This document shows positions 19,001 through 28,169 of a DNA stretch of 64,000 nt, piece by piece. The DNA comes from Schizochytrium sp. CCTCC M209059. Lineage: Eukaryota > Sar > Bigyra > Thraustochytrida > Thraustochytriidae. The first letter of the stretch is position 1; each line of letters opens with the position of its first letter. The DNA is taken from the NCBI GenBank assembly GCA_000818945.1, contig KN805374.1, forward strand, positions 1,004,848-1,068,847, given 5' to 3'. A model generated the notes under the pieces. The model worked only from the letters and a program-made list of their open reading frames with translations. It was not told the DNA's origin and ran no database searches. The translations under genes and the position numbers were made by a program.

Positions 19001-19211
19001 ACCGCGTGCTCGCGTCGCTCTTGCCATCTAAACTATCATCATCGTCTTCCTCCTCTTGGCCACTACTTTCGTCATCGCTGCTTTTCTCGCTTTTGGACGT
19101 GGTAGCGCTTGCCGCAGACGAGAACGTGACTCTTGATGCCCTGTTTTCAAGCGCATCGGGGTCCTTTCCCTCTTCGTTGCCGCCAAGCGGGAGACGCATT
19201 TTCGAGGCCAT
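16098..19211 (-). CDS. WDR49/CFAP337-like EF-hand and WD40 protein
   Basis: 1037 aa from the ATG at 19211; the frame stays open upstream without an ATG. Order: Ser/Asp-rich N-terminus, a degenerate EF-hand, a canonical calcium loop at about 151-162 (DVNGDGTMEWDE), then two runs of WD40 blades (for example ASGGMDSQVYIWDL, VTGGIDREAYVWTP, VTGDASGTFKMWDL, VTGSLDKSVRLWNF) split by a Gln-rich insert, and an acidic Glu-rich tail. EF-hands followed by double WD40 propellers is the layout of WDR49/WDR64/CFAP337, an axoneme-associated family. With IFT56 nearby it supports a flagellated life stage. The calcium loop suggests calcium-responsive behaviour in the flagellum (inference). The polyglutamine lies between blades, not in a core strand. 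Confidence 0.9.
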   Translation of the reverse strand: MASKMRLPLGGNEEGKDPDALENRASRVTFSSAASATTSKSEKSSDDESSGQEEEDDDDSLDGKSDASTRLLRKHSYLSPRSQCAMIKAYTQSLVEKIMKHLDFETMAKLQNDFNTIGDGEVDLAQFVNIMKCHLPRMCEGDLCELFQEIDVNGDGTMEWDELTAFIVEKSTVFTTDQTSGSVAADNYMVPFKYVPDLEDNRPTEENAVKHMVYIDELDTVAILRNHTKTIHLYDAQDFSSSLGRLQGYKGIPICAEYVKSNVRRGSRMVPGALATACSNSTICLWELAPGERQFSVKSSWPTPHVQAALCWVDRHRMLFSASVMGLVHAWNVDARTETACIPNAHKDIASCLVHLDDLDCIASGGMDSQVYIWDLHMCAKRQRLSGHENGVYAAMFNKEHQLLVTGGIDREAYVWTPFSATLTYRLKGHQDSLVDIRGVPGSAHEIVTGDASGTFKMWDLRTFRCLQTFTDDPPHPLEGMSSFVIARGFDMQQAERDRERRQQQEQQQQQKQQQQQQGKRHSTGLSTTSCSPEQSSHKGNVASYMSRVVAGARSVELFDQCDPVTDMVAEDMPVIAACINTVSLTIITATGRSVKVWDLFTGKQLRRFENLMSSDVTTMCMDDRQRKFLLGDHAGNIHVFNYTTGALMKTLDRHAAEVSQIMYCIGHKVVLSVSWDRTVVLHSEFDPDRGFKLREMDRLFLHEGDISCTDYNAKEALIVTGSLDKSVRLWNFESGKLHGKVFCSADLTSVRFVSGAQCLVAADRSGVLSFWTVPLVDHGGDIELEVPNLRQQEGAESSELSVVLSMKWDEVSGLLVTGDEYGSIRTHRISRSATNEILCEEVWTQSSAHEDGITCIDISTKLQLVVTTSYDCGVKAFGLKNGARYGSLITGAGRGIARSPFWNVPITRPVLDETLKRSQRHRRTLQLAMAPKFDEEEIKEEEEEENGEEEKDVAEDELMDFKRDGEKGSEEKNADVRLAHLDAERPGSDELEGKDRREDLLGGIVGANADPDDGAARTDPKEERRKLIHELLSVPF
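17658..17706 (-). repeat. CAG-type repeat coding polyglutamine
   Basis: CTG/CAG-rich run inside the WDR49-like gene. It encodes an interrupted Gln tract with Glu and Lys between the WD40 runs and keeps the reading frame. Confidence 0.9.
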
Positions 19212-19828
19212 CCTGCTCGCCTGTGAATATTTCCTCCCCTTCGCGCGCGCGCCCCAGACGCGCGCTTTCACGATACACGCTTGCTTCTTCTACGATCTTC
19301 ACGCGAACGTTGCCTGAAGAGGAGGAGCAACCTGCATGTCTTGAATTCCTAAGAGCGAAAGAGGAAGGAGTCGTCACTACTATTTGATGCTAGATATTGA
19401 TGATAATTATTGTTATTATGATAATGATGATGGACGAGAAGAACCCAAACCATAGGCCTAGAGAGAGAGAGACCAAACCTTAGTGAACCTTATCCGTTGA
19501 GAACTTGTAGAACTTTTAGATTTTTCAGAATACACCTGTTGAATGATAAGAATAAAATCTGGAGAGAGCACGAAGCAAGCTCTGCCAGCCCATCATCACT
19601 TGCAGACACCTAGCGCCCAGGCCTTGGGCGCCGGGACAAGCACTCTCTCGCTCACTCTCCAAAAGGTGCAACGCGGCGTCCGCGCGCTGCGCGTGCGTGA
19701 CCTGCCGTTCTTTCTCCAACGTTATCGTGGGGCACACCGTAAGCCGAGAGTGAACGAACCCTTCGTAGACCTTGTTTGAGCCACATTTTCGGTGCGGCAC
19801 AGAGCAGTCCAGAGCAGAGCAGAGCACG
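19212..19828. other. Divergent promoter, WDR49-like and Hsp90-type-ATPase genes
   Basis: No gene seen. Near 19390-19435 there is an AT-rich stretch of GAT/AAT repeats. A TAGGCCTA lies at 19453-19460, 242 bp and 369 bp from the two start codons. Imperfect AGAGCAG repeats precede the plus-strand ATG. Confidence 0.6.
19453..19460. promoter_or_regulatory. TAGGCCTA palindrome
   Basis: Copy of the recurrent intergenic palindrome, placed between two divergent genes. Confidence 0.4.
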
Positions 19829-22800
19829 ATGAAGGCTCGTGTGCAGGGCAGCAGCAGCACGAGCTTCGAGGAAGCCGTGACGGTAAACCAGCGTGGCTTA
19901 ATTGATAAGATCCTGGCGAGGTATTCGACAGAGCTGACTTTATTTCGAGAGCTGCTGCAGAACTCGAACGACGCCAAAGCCACCGAGCTACAGATCCGAT
20001 TTTCTGGTACAGGGTATTGGGAGGGCCGCGACATTCGTGAGGACACCGAGGCTGACGGCGCTCCTCGTTCTACCAACGCCCGTGAAAGCACAAATGACTT
20101 ACCTCAGCATCGCAGCCAATCGCAAGCTCAATCGCAGCAGCAACTGCAGCAGCAGCAGCAGCAACAGACATCGTCGGCCCAAACACGTCGTAGGCCGAAA
20201 TCGGACGAAGAACTCAGCTTTACGGGTCTTCGGTTGTGCAACAATGGCATGGTCTTTCGCGACGAGGACTGGAAGCGGATTAAAAGCATTGCTGACGGAA
20301 ACCCAGATGAAACCAAGGTTGGTTTCTTTGGTGTTGGTTTCTATTCCGTGTTCAGTCTTTCGGATGAACCAACCGTGCTATCAGGAGCCAAAGCTCTTTC
20401 CTTTCACTGGAAAAAGGATGCTCTTTTTGTCACGCATGGCGCGCCGCCAGCAGCGCGGGCCGACGATTGCGAGGAAGACAAGGTAGTCTTTGACATGGTC
20501 GAAAAGAACTGGACAATCTTTGATCTGCCAGTCCGAGACGACCCGCCTCGTCCCAAACTGCCCTCGCCAAAGGAAATGGCCGATTTCCTCGTCCGCTGTC
20601 TCACTTTTACGACGACGCTCGAGCTCGTCGAGGTGTACTACGACGGAAGACTTGCCTTGTCAGTAGGTCGAGAGAGTTCACAAAGCATCGTTCCTATGAA
20701 CGCGGACGCGCAGGCACGAATGCCACAGGGCAGCATGTTTCACTACCAGGGCGCACGGACCGAACCTCTTCGATATGCGATTCAGCACCATGACCGTCTT
20801 AAACCGATTGTCGTTGAAATGATGCGCGTGCTCTCTTCATTTTCCGTCCACGTTGATGAGAAATTCCGCGCTGCCATGTTTCGCGTCACAAAGAAGAATC
20901 CTCCGCGCAAGGTGGACGTTCAGCTCATCTTTGACGCAGGCAAGGCCCTGCAGGTCTCGGCAACTGCGGCATCCTGGAAGGCTCTCGAGTCCTTTTCTCC
21001 AGCTTCTGCACGAGGAGGTCATTTTTTCATTGGCTCTGGCATTACGCAACAGACAACAGGCTCCAAGTGCCACTGCAATGCTCCCTTTATGCCCACCATG
21101 GAACGGAACTCGATGGATCTGTCGGATATCACGCTTGCAACATGGAACCGCGCTCTTCTTTGGGCAACTGGTTTTCTGCAGCGTCTCACCTTTGAGCACT
21201 TGTGCTACCAAGCAAAAGCCCTGGGGTCATCTGCTGCCACATCGGAGACTGGATCGAAGCAGGATAGCACGGCAGTTGCCCGTGGCAGTCCTAGGGCCGT
21301 CTCGTCGTCCGGGGCGCCCGCAAGGTCTGCAAGTGGAGCAGGGTCAACGAATGCTTCGCGCAACGGAAAACTCAAGTCACTCTTTCGCGCCTACGATGAT
21401 GCGCACGCTGTGCAGAACCAAACCAATGGATCAGCTGTCGACCTTACCCAGAAATTGCGCATTGACGTACTCTCGGCAATGGGAACTTTTGCCATGAAGG
21501 AGACCACGCCGGTTCAACAGGTTGGTGACATTGTGCTTGCCGGTTTTTACAACGCTATGAGCGAGGCGCCACCGGTCTGGACCACGACCGGACTTCGAAG
21601 GGCTACTCATGCGCGCATCAAGGACCGCACGGGGCTTCACGAGATCGTGTACATGGCTGCTTCAATTGTAGATCTCCCCTCCGAACTTCTTGGGCACGGA
21701 GACGAGGCACAGTCGGCCAACGCACGATCTTCTGTCGCTGATGTTTTGGCCAAGCAGGCGAAGTCCGCGCTCGGATTTTTTTCGTCCTTTATGGGCAGTG
21801 AGGCCTCGGGAGGTGGGTCTGCAGCGCAAAATCCTAAAAAGACGGACGCACCGACAAAGGAGTCTCTCGCTACTTTGTGCAAGCGCTTTGTTCAGGAACT
21901 TCAGCACCGGCGTCTTCTTCGGGAACTCGATGTCCGCGATCTTGTATTGGAATTGCAAGCTCGGAGTCTGCAAGACGATGCAGAGGTTATCAAACTGCTA
22001 CGCTGGCTTCTTGCGCGTGAGCAGACGCTGCGTCAGCTCCGCGAGGAAGCCGCCGCTGATCGAGTGACGTGCTTCTGCGACTGGTGCGGCAACCGCATCG
22101 CTGTCACCGTCGAAGCGCTTAAGCGCGAGATTCGTCGCCAACAAGAAGCTGAGCGATCGCAAGGATTTTTTAGTCGCGTCACGGCCAGTCTCACCGGCAA
22201 CGTGGCTGAAAATGTGCGTGTTTCACTCGAGTGTTCTCGCTGCCAGCAGGTTTCGCTCATTAGTCCTGCAGAAGTCATCAGCTCGCTCTCGCAAGTTCAG
22301 ACGGCCACCTCGGTACCAAATGCCAAGCTCTTGCAGCTCGCACGCATGGATGACGGCACGAATCTGTCATCCTTTTCACTCTACGTGGGTGCAACGCTTC
22401 TCAAGCGCATCAGCTCGTCCAGCGAAAAAGGAATGCCAGCAAGACTAGAGGCCTCCTTCTGGGCCTCGTCAAGGGCTAAGCGCAACGTTCTTCCCGTCAC
22501 GATTTCACAAGAATTCAAAGACGCAGACTTGCGTTCCGGCGTCCTTGCGCAATGGCTGAAACCTCTTGCCTGGTCAGACTGGAGCGCGACTTGCATCGAG
22601 ACAGCACGTAAGGCCCCTCTAGAAAGCAGTACCGCAGATGAGCCAAACGCAAGCGACGCGGGATCAATCGAAAGGGTCAGCCTAGAAAACCTGGCCATCG
22701 TTTCCAACGTTTTGCGAGTCGTCGCCTTTGCGCTGTACAACAACGAAATTCGGAACGGGGACGACACCATCGTTGTTTCATCTCTCATGGAAGCCGAGTG

Positions 22801-25800
22801 CATGCCAGTACGCTCACGGCAGCTCATGCGCCCGTCAAAGACGTACCTTGGCGCTGAGGCCACGGGAGGCTTTTCGGCACTCCCTGTGGCTGCACTCTGC
22901 GAGGCGCTTGAAGACGGTACCTTTCACGTGAACGACGCTGTCCCGAGAGATGCTGCCGTCGTTCGCCTGCTCAAGATGTTGGGAGTGAAGCAGCATGTTG
23001 ACCTCGCCTTTGTTTTCGAGGAATTCAACAAGGGTTCGTTGGGCTGGAACCGCCAGGAAATCTTGCACTACATTGCGTCGATGCGCGGCAAGCTCGACGA
23101 CAGCGAGATGAAGCGCCTGCGAAAAATGTGTTTTCTTCCAAAAGTAGAGATCCGCGCCGACGGAAATGCGCACCCTTCACTACAATCCTTTAGTGGTTCC
23201 ACTCTACACTTTGCTTCCAAAGAAATTGCTGCTCTTCAGGTGCCGATGGTTTATGCTATTGTTGAGGAGGGGCTCCCATTTGGTCTGTCGCAAGTGCAGG
23301 GTCAAGGCCAAGGTCATGAACAAGGTAATGACAACAGCAAGGCAGAACAAGGTCGTCCGCAGCGTACCTTTTTCGACGTGAACGCCGAAAAGATCGGAAA
23401 CACCACCCAGCTTTTGCTCAAAGATCTTGGTGTACGTGCGCATCCTGACCTAGACGTCGTGCTCACGCGGGCAGCGTCAACTCAAGATAAAGACATTCGC
23501 CAAGCTGCGCTTTGGTACCTGGTCAGGCACTTTGAGGAGTTTCGGAAAGTGTATACGACACGCGTGCGCGTTGCCTTTGTCCCCTGCACAGATGGCAAGC
23601 TCTACCACCCGCTTCGATGCTTTACTAACCAAAGTGTCGCGCTTCTTTCGTCTCCATGCGTGGATGAGAGCCTTTTGCCCATCAAGTATGCGCGATTGCT
23701 TGGTGTGCGCGAGAACCCATCTTCAGAAGAAATTGCTCAGGCGCTTGCTCGCTCGCCACCTGATCCTCAGCGGGCATCGGATGTTTTCACCTTTGTCGCT
23801 GGTCTTTTGCCATCCATGCAGAGATCTCATCTTCACGAGCTTAGTAAGCGGGCCATTGTGCCGCTATCCAGTGACACGGACCAGGCCACTGCTGACAGTT
23901 TTCGCTATGTAGCACCAGGCACAATCTACTTTCGTCCGCGCGCCCAGGCACGGGGCAAGTACGAAGGCCTTTTTCCCTATGTCCGCTACGAATCCGATGC
24001 GGCTAACATGTTTCTGCGTGCTGTCGGGGTCCGGGACGAGCCAACCGTGGACGAATTGGCAAGCCTCTTGTCTGATAGCGATCAGGCTGCACGCCATCTC
24101 GAGCGTGTGGGCACCGACGGTTACCTCCAAGTCCTGCGCGTGCTCGCTGTGGAACTTGCCTCCATCTCCTCCTCTACCTTGCGACGCATGTCGCGCGCCA
24201 AGTGTCTCCTTGGCGTTCAAAGTGTAGACTCGAAGATGGACCTTTCCGAGCCGTCGAGCAATCCAAGTGAGGAAGAAGAAATCATTGAAAGTGAGACGGA
24301 GTGCGTGACGTACCACTTGGAGTCGCCGAGGCGAATCTACATTAATGATCACGCGGTAATGTATCGCATCTTTGACCCGCTCGTGGCGCCCCCCGAGGAT
24401 ATTTTTGAGGCTCTATACCACAAGCTCGGAAGCCAGACGCTGTCGTCTGCGGTCGCGATGCGAACGCAATTCAGTACGCCGTATTCTGTAACGCAAACTA
24501 CGCAAGAGCTTGAGAGCAAGATCAGAAGGCGTGTGCAGCTGTTTTTCTTCAAGCGACGCAGGTCTGACTTTACATCTGATGCGGACAAATGGCTATCGGT
24601 ATTCAACACCCAGAGCAAGCATTTTGTGTACGAGGTGCCGCGGATCGCGCGTTCGTTGATGCTTGATAATGTGCAGAAAATGATCTCGTGCACAGCGTAC
24701 GCGGTGAATGGTAATCGTGGACGAATGCTGTTGGTGACCTCGAAGACTTCGGTTTCTGAATGCGCTGCGGAGCTCTGCGACGTTCTGTTGGGGAAAAGCA
24801 CGCTCAACGACAAGCTTCTCTGGAGCACAATTCTCCAAAGCTCTGACCAGCAGTTGCGTGACCAAGGTTTTCCTGTAGCGCGGAAGATGAATAATCCAAC
24901 TATCGCAGTTGCTGCTGCCGCGGCTGCTGCGACGCAAGCTGCGGCCGGCATCTCATCTTCTGCAGTTTCTGCTGCTGTTCCTGCTGCTGCTGTTCCTGCT
25001 GCTGGAAACCAAGCTGCAAAGTCCTCGAATCTCAAGAATGGGTCTGCTGCGGACAGCAAGACACCTTTGTCCAAAAAGGAAAACCCGACTTCGGCAACAT
25101 CTGAAGGCGCAGAGACTGGGACTGGCGCAGAGTCGGCGGCTGCTGTTCCAAAGCAAGTTTCCACGCCAGCACCAACACCTGCGCCGCCAACGCCGTCAGG
25201 GCCTTCGCCCCCTGCAGCATTGCAGAAACGCCGATCGCTTCGCGGTTTGCTCTCATCGGTCATGCCAAAGGCCAATGCCGCCAACGCTGCAAATTTAGCC
25301 AAGGCAGCCGCGGCGTCAGGCATCGATGCTAAAACGCTCCAATCCATGATATCCTCACCCAACTCGGAACCAGGAACTACTGGCGGTTCTGCAAGTGGTG
25401 ACGCGCAAGCTCAGGTTCAAGCTCAAGCTCGGGCTCAGGCGCAGGCGCAGGCGCAGTCGCAAGGCACACAGCAGCAGCAACTGCAGCCGGGAGGGGGTTC
25501 GGGCCAGGCTGACCCTCTAGTGAATCGGGACTTTCGCATGCAAGCCTTGCAGTCGGGACTGAATCGATGCAGTCCTGGAGGTGGGGCGCCGGTCATCCAG
25601 TCGGAGGCAGGACAGCGTGTAATGGCGCCGATGCTAGACGATCTTCACGAGCACAATCTCGTACGCGTGCCAATTCAGTTTGCAGGCATGGACTGCTACG
25701 TCGAAAATGGCGCTGGGGACCCAAAGATATATCAATTGCGGAGTGTAGAGGCAACTGCGTTTGCGCAGCTGCTCTTGGGGATTTCAAAGCATGTATTTGG

Positions 25801-26170
25801 CTTGCGGAGTGCATCGATCTGCCACTTGTACTACCATTTCGAGGGTCAAACTGCAGCATTTAACCGTGGCGGGGCGTTGTATTTCAACTTTTATGTCTTT
25901 TTGAGGCAATTAGAAGTCTCGCAATGGGACGTTCACACGCTGGTAGGCTCAGATATGCAACCGCGCTTTGTGCTGCCCCCAGCGGCCGTGATCGACTGGT
26001 TCGGCGTCTTTGGCCATGAGCTTGCGCACAACCACAAGGGGGATCACGATGCGGAATTTTCCCATTGGATGATGATGTACCTGACGACGTTTGTCGAAGC
26101 GCTTTCTGCGCACCTGGATAACGTGCGCCAAGCAATCAATCTACAAGAGATGCCCCGTGGTCTTGAGTAG
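19829..26170 (+). CDS. Giant Hsp90-type ATPase protein (sacsin/DUF3684-like) with C-terminal HExxH
   Basis: 2113 aa. The N-terminus is a GHKL/Hsp90-type ATP-binding domain: N box Glu41-x3-Asn45-x2-Asp48-Ala, then NNGMVF, ADGNPDETKVGFFGVGFYSVFS and DEPTVLSG motifs. These match my memory of the fungal DUF3684 proteins and, more distantly, the sacsin repeat. A Gln-rich insert interrupts the domain (about 95-125). Two CxxC pairs (Cys750/753, Cys802/805) look like a zinc ribbon. A long helical middle is followed by an Ala/Pro/Gln-rich linker (about 1690-1890). The C-terminal domain holds His2063-Glu-x2-His2067 with His2073-Asp2074, an HExxH-x5-HD site like the Wss1/WLM proteases. A chaperone or proteostasis role is inferred. 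I prefer the ATG at 19829 to the frame start 57 bp upstream. It is convergent with IFT56. Confidence 0.93.
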   Translation: MKARVQGSSSTSFEEAVTVNQRGLIDKILARYSTELTLFRELLQNSNDAKATELQIRFSGTGYWEGRDIREDTEADGAPRSTNARESTNDLPQHRSQSQAQSQQQLQQQQQQQTSSAQTRRRPKSDEELSFTGLRLCNNGMVFRDEDWKRIKSIADGNPDETKVGFFGVGFYSVFSLSDEPTVLSGAKALSFHWKKDALFVTHGAPPAARADDCEEDKVVFDMVEKNWTIFDLPVRDDPPRPKLPSPKEMADFLVRCLTFTTTLELVEVYYDGRLALSVGRESSQSIVPMNADAQARMPQGSMFHYQGARTEPLRYAIQHHDRLKPIVVEMMRVLSSFSVHVDEKFRAAMFRVTKKNPPRKVDVQLIFDAGKALQVSATAASWKALESFSPASARGGHFFIGSGITQQTTGSKCHCNAPFMPTMERNSMDLSDITLATWNRALLWATGFLQRLTFEHLCYQAKALGSSAATSETGSKQDSTAVARGSPRAVSSSGAPARSASGAGSTNASRNGKLKSLFRAYDDAHAVQNQTNGSAVDLTQKLRIDVLSAMGTFAMKETTPVQQVGDIVLAGFYNAMSEAPPVWTTTGLRRATHARIKDRTGLHEIVYMAASIVDLPSELLGHGDEAQSANARSSVADVLAKQAKSALGFFSSFMGSEASGGGSAAQNPKKTDAPTKESLATLCKRFVQELQHRRLLRELDVRDLVLELQARSLQDDAEVIKLLRWLLAREQTLRQLREEAAADRVTCFCDWCGNRIAVTVEALKREIRRQQEAERSQGFFSRVTASLTGNVAENVRVSLECSRCQQVSLISPAEVISSLSQVQTATSVPNAKLLQLARMDDGTNLSSFSLYVGATLLKRISSSSEKGMPARLEASFWASSRAKRNVLPVTISQEFKDADLRSGVLAQWLKPLAWSDWSATCIETARKAPLESSTADEPNASDAGSIERVSLENLAIVSNVLRVVAFALYNNEIRNGDDTIVVSSLMEAECMPVRSRQLMRPSKTYLGAEATGGFSALPVAALCEALEDGTFHVNDAVPRDAAVVRLLKMLGVKQHVDLAFVFEEFNKGSLGWNRQEILHYIASMRGKLDDSEMKRLRKMCFLPKVEIRADGNAHPSLQSFSGSTLHFASKEIAALQVPMVYAIVEEGLPFGLSQVQGQGQGHEQGNDNSKAEQGRPQRTFFDVNAEKIGNTTQLLLKDLGVRAHPDLDVVLTRAASTQDKDIRQAALWYLVRHFEEFRKVYTTRVRVAFVPCTDGKLYHPLRCFTNQSVALLSSPCVDESLLPIKYARLLGVRENPSSEEIAQALARSPPDPQRASDVFTFVAGLLPSMQRSHLHELSKRAIVPLSSDTDQATADSFRYVAPGTIYFRPRAQARGKYEGLFPYVRYESDAANMFLRAVGVRDEPTVDELASLLSDSDQAARHLERVGTDGYLQVLRVLAVELASISSSTLRRMSRAKCLLGVQSVDSKMDLSEPSSNPSEEEEIIESETECVTYHLESPRRIYINDHAVMYRIFDPLVAPPEDIFEALYHKLGSQTLSSAVAMRTQFSTPYSVTQTTQELESKIRRRVQLFFFKRRRSDFTSDADKWLSVFNTQSKHFVYEVPRIARSLMLDNVQKMISCTAYAVNGNRGRMLLVTSKTSVSECAAELCDVLLGKSTLNDKLLWSTILQSSDQQLRDQGFPVARKMNNPTIAVAAAAAAATQAAAGISSSAVSAAVPAAAVPAAGNQAAKSSNLKNGSAADSKTPLSKKENPTSATSEGAETGTGAESAAAVPKQVSTPAPTPAPPTPSGPSPPAALQKRRSLRGLLSSVMPKANAANAANLAKAAAASGIDAKTLQSMISSPNSEPGTTGGSASGDAQAQVQAQARAQAQAQAQSQGTQQQQLQPGGGSGQADPLVNRDFRMQALQSGLNRCSPGGGAPVIQSEAGQRVMAPMLDDLHEHNLVRVPIQFAGMDCYVENGAGDPKIYQLRSVEATAFAQLLLGISKHVFGLRSASICHLYYHFEGQTAAFNRGGALYFNFYVFLRQLEVSQWDVHTLVGSDMQPRFVLPPAAVIDWFGVFGHELAHNHKGDHDAEFSHWMMMYLTTFVEALSAHLDNVRQAINLQEMPRGLE

Positions 26171-26483
26171 AGGAACATGCATCATTTTAGTTTTGATTTA
26201 CAAAATGGTTTGTCGACAGTGCGCGGGAGAGAGCGGAGAGAAACGGCTTTTGTGCGCACGTCCGCACATTCTCTTTAATTCATTTGGTTACGGAACAAAC
26301 TCTTCTCTAATATTTCGACATATGCTCACTTGTCACTTGCCTACTACCTACCTAGGTAGACCAAGAGAATGTGAGTATGTATACCCCTCCTCCCCCTCTC
26401 TTCCTCCCTCTATTCTTCCCGGAAAGAATAAGAATCGAAAGAGAGACAATTCTTTTAAAAACTTTGATTGCATACGAAGGCAT
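26171..26483. other. Convergent spacer, Hsp90-type-ATPase gene and IFT56
   Basis: No gene. It contains a 12-bp perfect palindrome CTACCTAGGTAG at 26348-26359 and a following pyrimidine-rich tract. Probably shared 3' UTR and polyadenylation sequence. Confidence 0.5.
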
Positions 26484-28169
26484 CTAGCTGCAGGTGAGAT
26501 CGATACGGTTCTCCTTGGCGTACTTGTTAATGACACGAACAATGTACTCGACCTGAGGGTTGGAGATGTTCTTGAGCATCTTGACCACCTCGCCAAGAAG
26601 CTTGGGCTCGTATTCTCCGGCAACTACCTTGGCCAGCACGCCGCACGCTGCACCGCGAAGCGCTTCCCACCACATGGTGTGGGCGTCTCCCTCGAGACGA
26701 AAGAGCGTCGAGGCGGCCTTTGCTGCATAGTAAAACTCGCCGACTTTGTAGCAGTCGTTTGCAATGAGCTCGAGCAGAGCAAAGGAATCCGTGCTGGTCT
26801 CCATTTTCAAATAAAGTTCCCAGGCCTGCTCGGCACGGCCGCAGCCACGAATTTGAGCGCGGGCGAGATGCGAGAGGAACTCGAACGAGCATCGAATCTT
26901 TTCGTCCTGAACAAGCTGCAGGGTTTCTTCGGCCTCGCGGTACTGACCCGTGTTGGTGAGCGAGATACCATAGTTGTAGTTGAAGTCATCGTCGTTGTAA
27001 AGGTATGCCTTGATAGAGTTGAGATAAATGTTGACATCCTCAAATTGCTTGAGAAGGAAAAAGCAGCTAGCCATGCACTGGCGGCCGGGGATGGTGTCGC
27101 ACTCGGACGCGCTGGCTCCCACAAGTTGGAAAAACTGTTGCGCCATCTTGAGATGCTCGCGCGAACCTTTGGCCTGACCAACTGCAGCATTAACGACGCC
27201 CTTGAGAATATACTCTTGCGGCGTTCCGGGCTCGATATCTTTCATGAGCTCAAAGGCCTCCTCGATGTCGTCGTTGCGCAGGTGATAGATGACGAGATTG
27301 AGACGCGCTTCCGGCAGAAAGTCAACGAGCGCCGGGAGTACTTTGAGGGCATTTTCACCGTTGCGAAAGACGACGAGGTTGTGGCGGATGAGATCGTTGT
27401 CGTGCAGGGAGTGACCTTGTTCATTGAGGGCCTTGAGCTCGGCCTCAGCAGCTTTGCCGTTGTACAGCCGGAAGTGGTTGCATGCTTTGAGGTTGATGGC
27501 GATGACACTATCCGGATGGCTTTGCAGATACACGGCAAGAATTTCAAGCGAGACATCATAGTAGTCGAGCTTGTAGTAGCACATTGCTACGTAGACATTG
27601 AGTGCGAGATCATCACGGTGCTGCAGCAAGAGCTGCTTGTAGATATCGGTGGCCTCTTGGTAGTGGTTGCGGAGATAGTGGATGGCGGCGAGACTGAGCT
27701 GGTCCTCCTTTGTGTCGGAAAGCTTTTGGTGGTAGACCATGAGTTTGTTTTCGTCATTCTGCTTGTGCGCAATGTGAAAAAGAAGTCGGTTCTGCAGTCC
27801 ACACGTGGGTCCTTGCAGAGCCTCTTCCTCAGCCTCGTCGTACATTTGCAAAAAATACATGCAGATGGCAAGGTACAGGTGGACCTCTTTCCCGGTGTCA
27901 CCTAGCCTCTGAAGGTCCTGGAAGGCCTCCAAGGCCTTTTTGTAGTCCCCAAGGTGTGCCGCGCAATACCCGAGCCACATACAGCTTTCGGCATCGAAGT
28001 CGTCGGCATGCTGATTGAACTCCAAGAGCGCGATAGCACCGGTGTAGTCTCGCGACTTGACATACTCTTCGCGCTGCGGCCTGCGCGCTTTATTTTTCTT
28101 CGCGGCACGGGACCCAAACCTCGCCGCGCCGCCGGAAAGATGGCCGGGCTTCGTTGCGTTGAGAAGCAT
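26484..28169 (-). CDS. IFT56: Intraflagellar transport protein 56 (TTC26/DYF-13)
   Basis: 561 aa, the usual length for the family. IFT56 is a TPR subunit at the periphery of IFT complex B and carries motility proteins into the growing flagellum. The sequence is a string of TPR-like helix pairs from about residue 30 onward (YTGAIALLEF, ESCMWLGYCAAHLGDYKKALEAF and similar). Hallmark stretches include YLAICMYFLQMYDEAEEEA, HFRLYNGKAAEAELK, DDFNYNYGISLTNTG and, near the C-terminus, MWWEALRGAACGVLAKVVAGE. The start has the basic KKNKARRP segment seen in orthologues. The ATG at 28169 fits. It reports an organism that builds motile flagella. The opposite strand is open for about 600 codons, but that is a shadow. 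Confidence 0.97.
   Translation of the reverse strand: MLLNATKPGHLSGGAARFGSRAAKKNKARRPQREEYVKSRDYTGAIALLEFNQHADDFDAESCMWLGYCAAHLGDYKKALEAFQDLQRLGDTGKEVHLYLAICMYFLQMYDEAEEEALQGPTCGLQNRLLFHIAHKQNDENKLMVYHQKLSDTKEDQLSLAAIHYLRNHYQEATDIYKQLLLQHRDDLALNVYVAMCYYKLDYYDVSLEILAVYLQSHPDSVIAINLKACNHFRLYNGKAAEAELKALNEQGHSLHDNDLIRHNLVVFRNGENALKVLPALVDFLPEARLNLVIYHLRNDDIEEAFELMKDIEPGTPQEYILKGVVNAAVGQAKGSREHLKMAQQFFQLVGASASECDTIPGRQCMASCFFLLKQFEDVNIYLNSIKAYLYNDDDFNYNYGISLTNTGQYREAEETLQLVQDEKIRCSFEFLSHLARAQIRGCGRAEQAWELYLKMETSTDSFALLELIANDCYKVGEFYYAAKAASTLFRLEGDAHTMWWEALRGAACGVLAKVVAGEYEPKLLGEVVKMLKNISNPQVEYIVRVINKYAKENRIDLTCS

Noticed and set aside
26091..27905. Plus-strand open frame of 604 codons
   Set aside because: It is antisense to IFT56, which is clearly conserved; the frame is open because of codon bias on the other strand.
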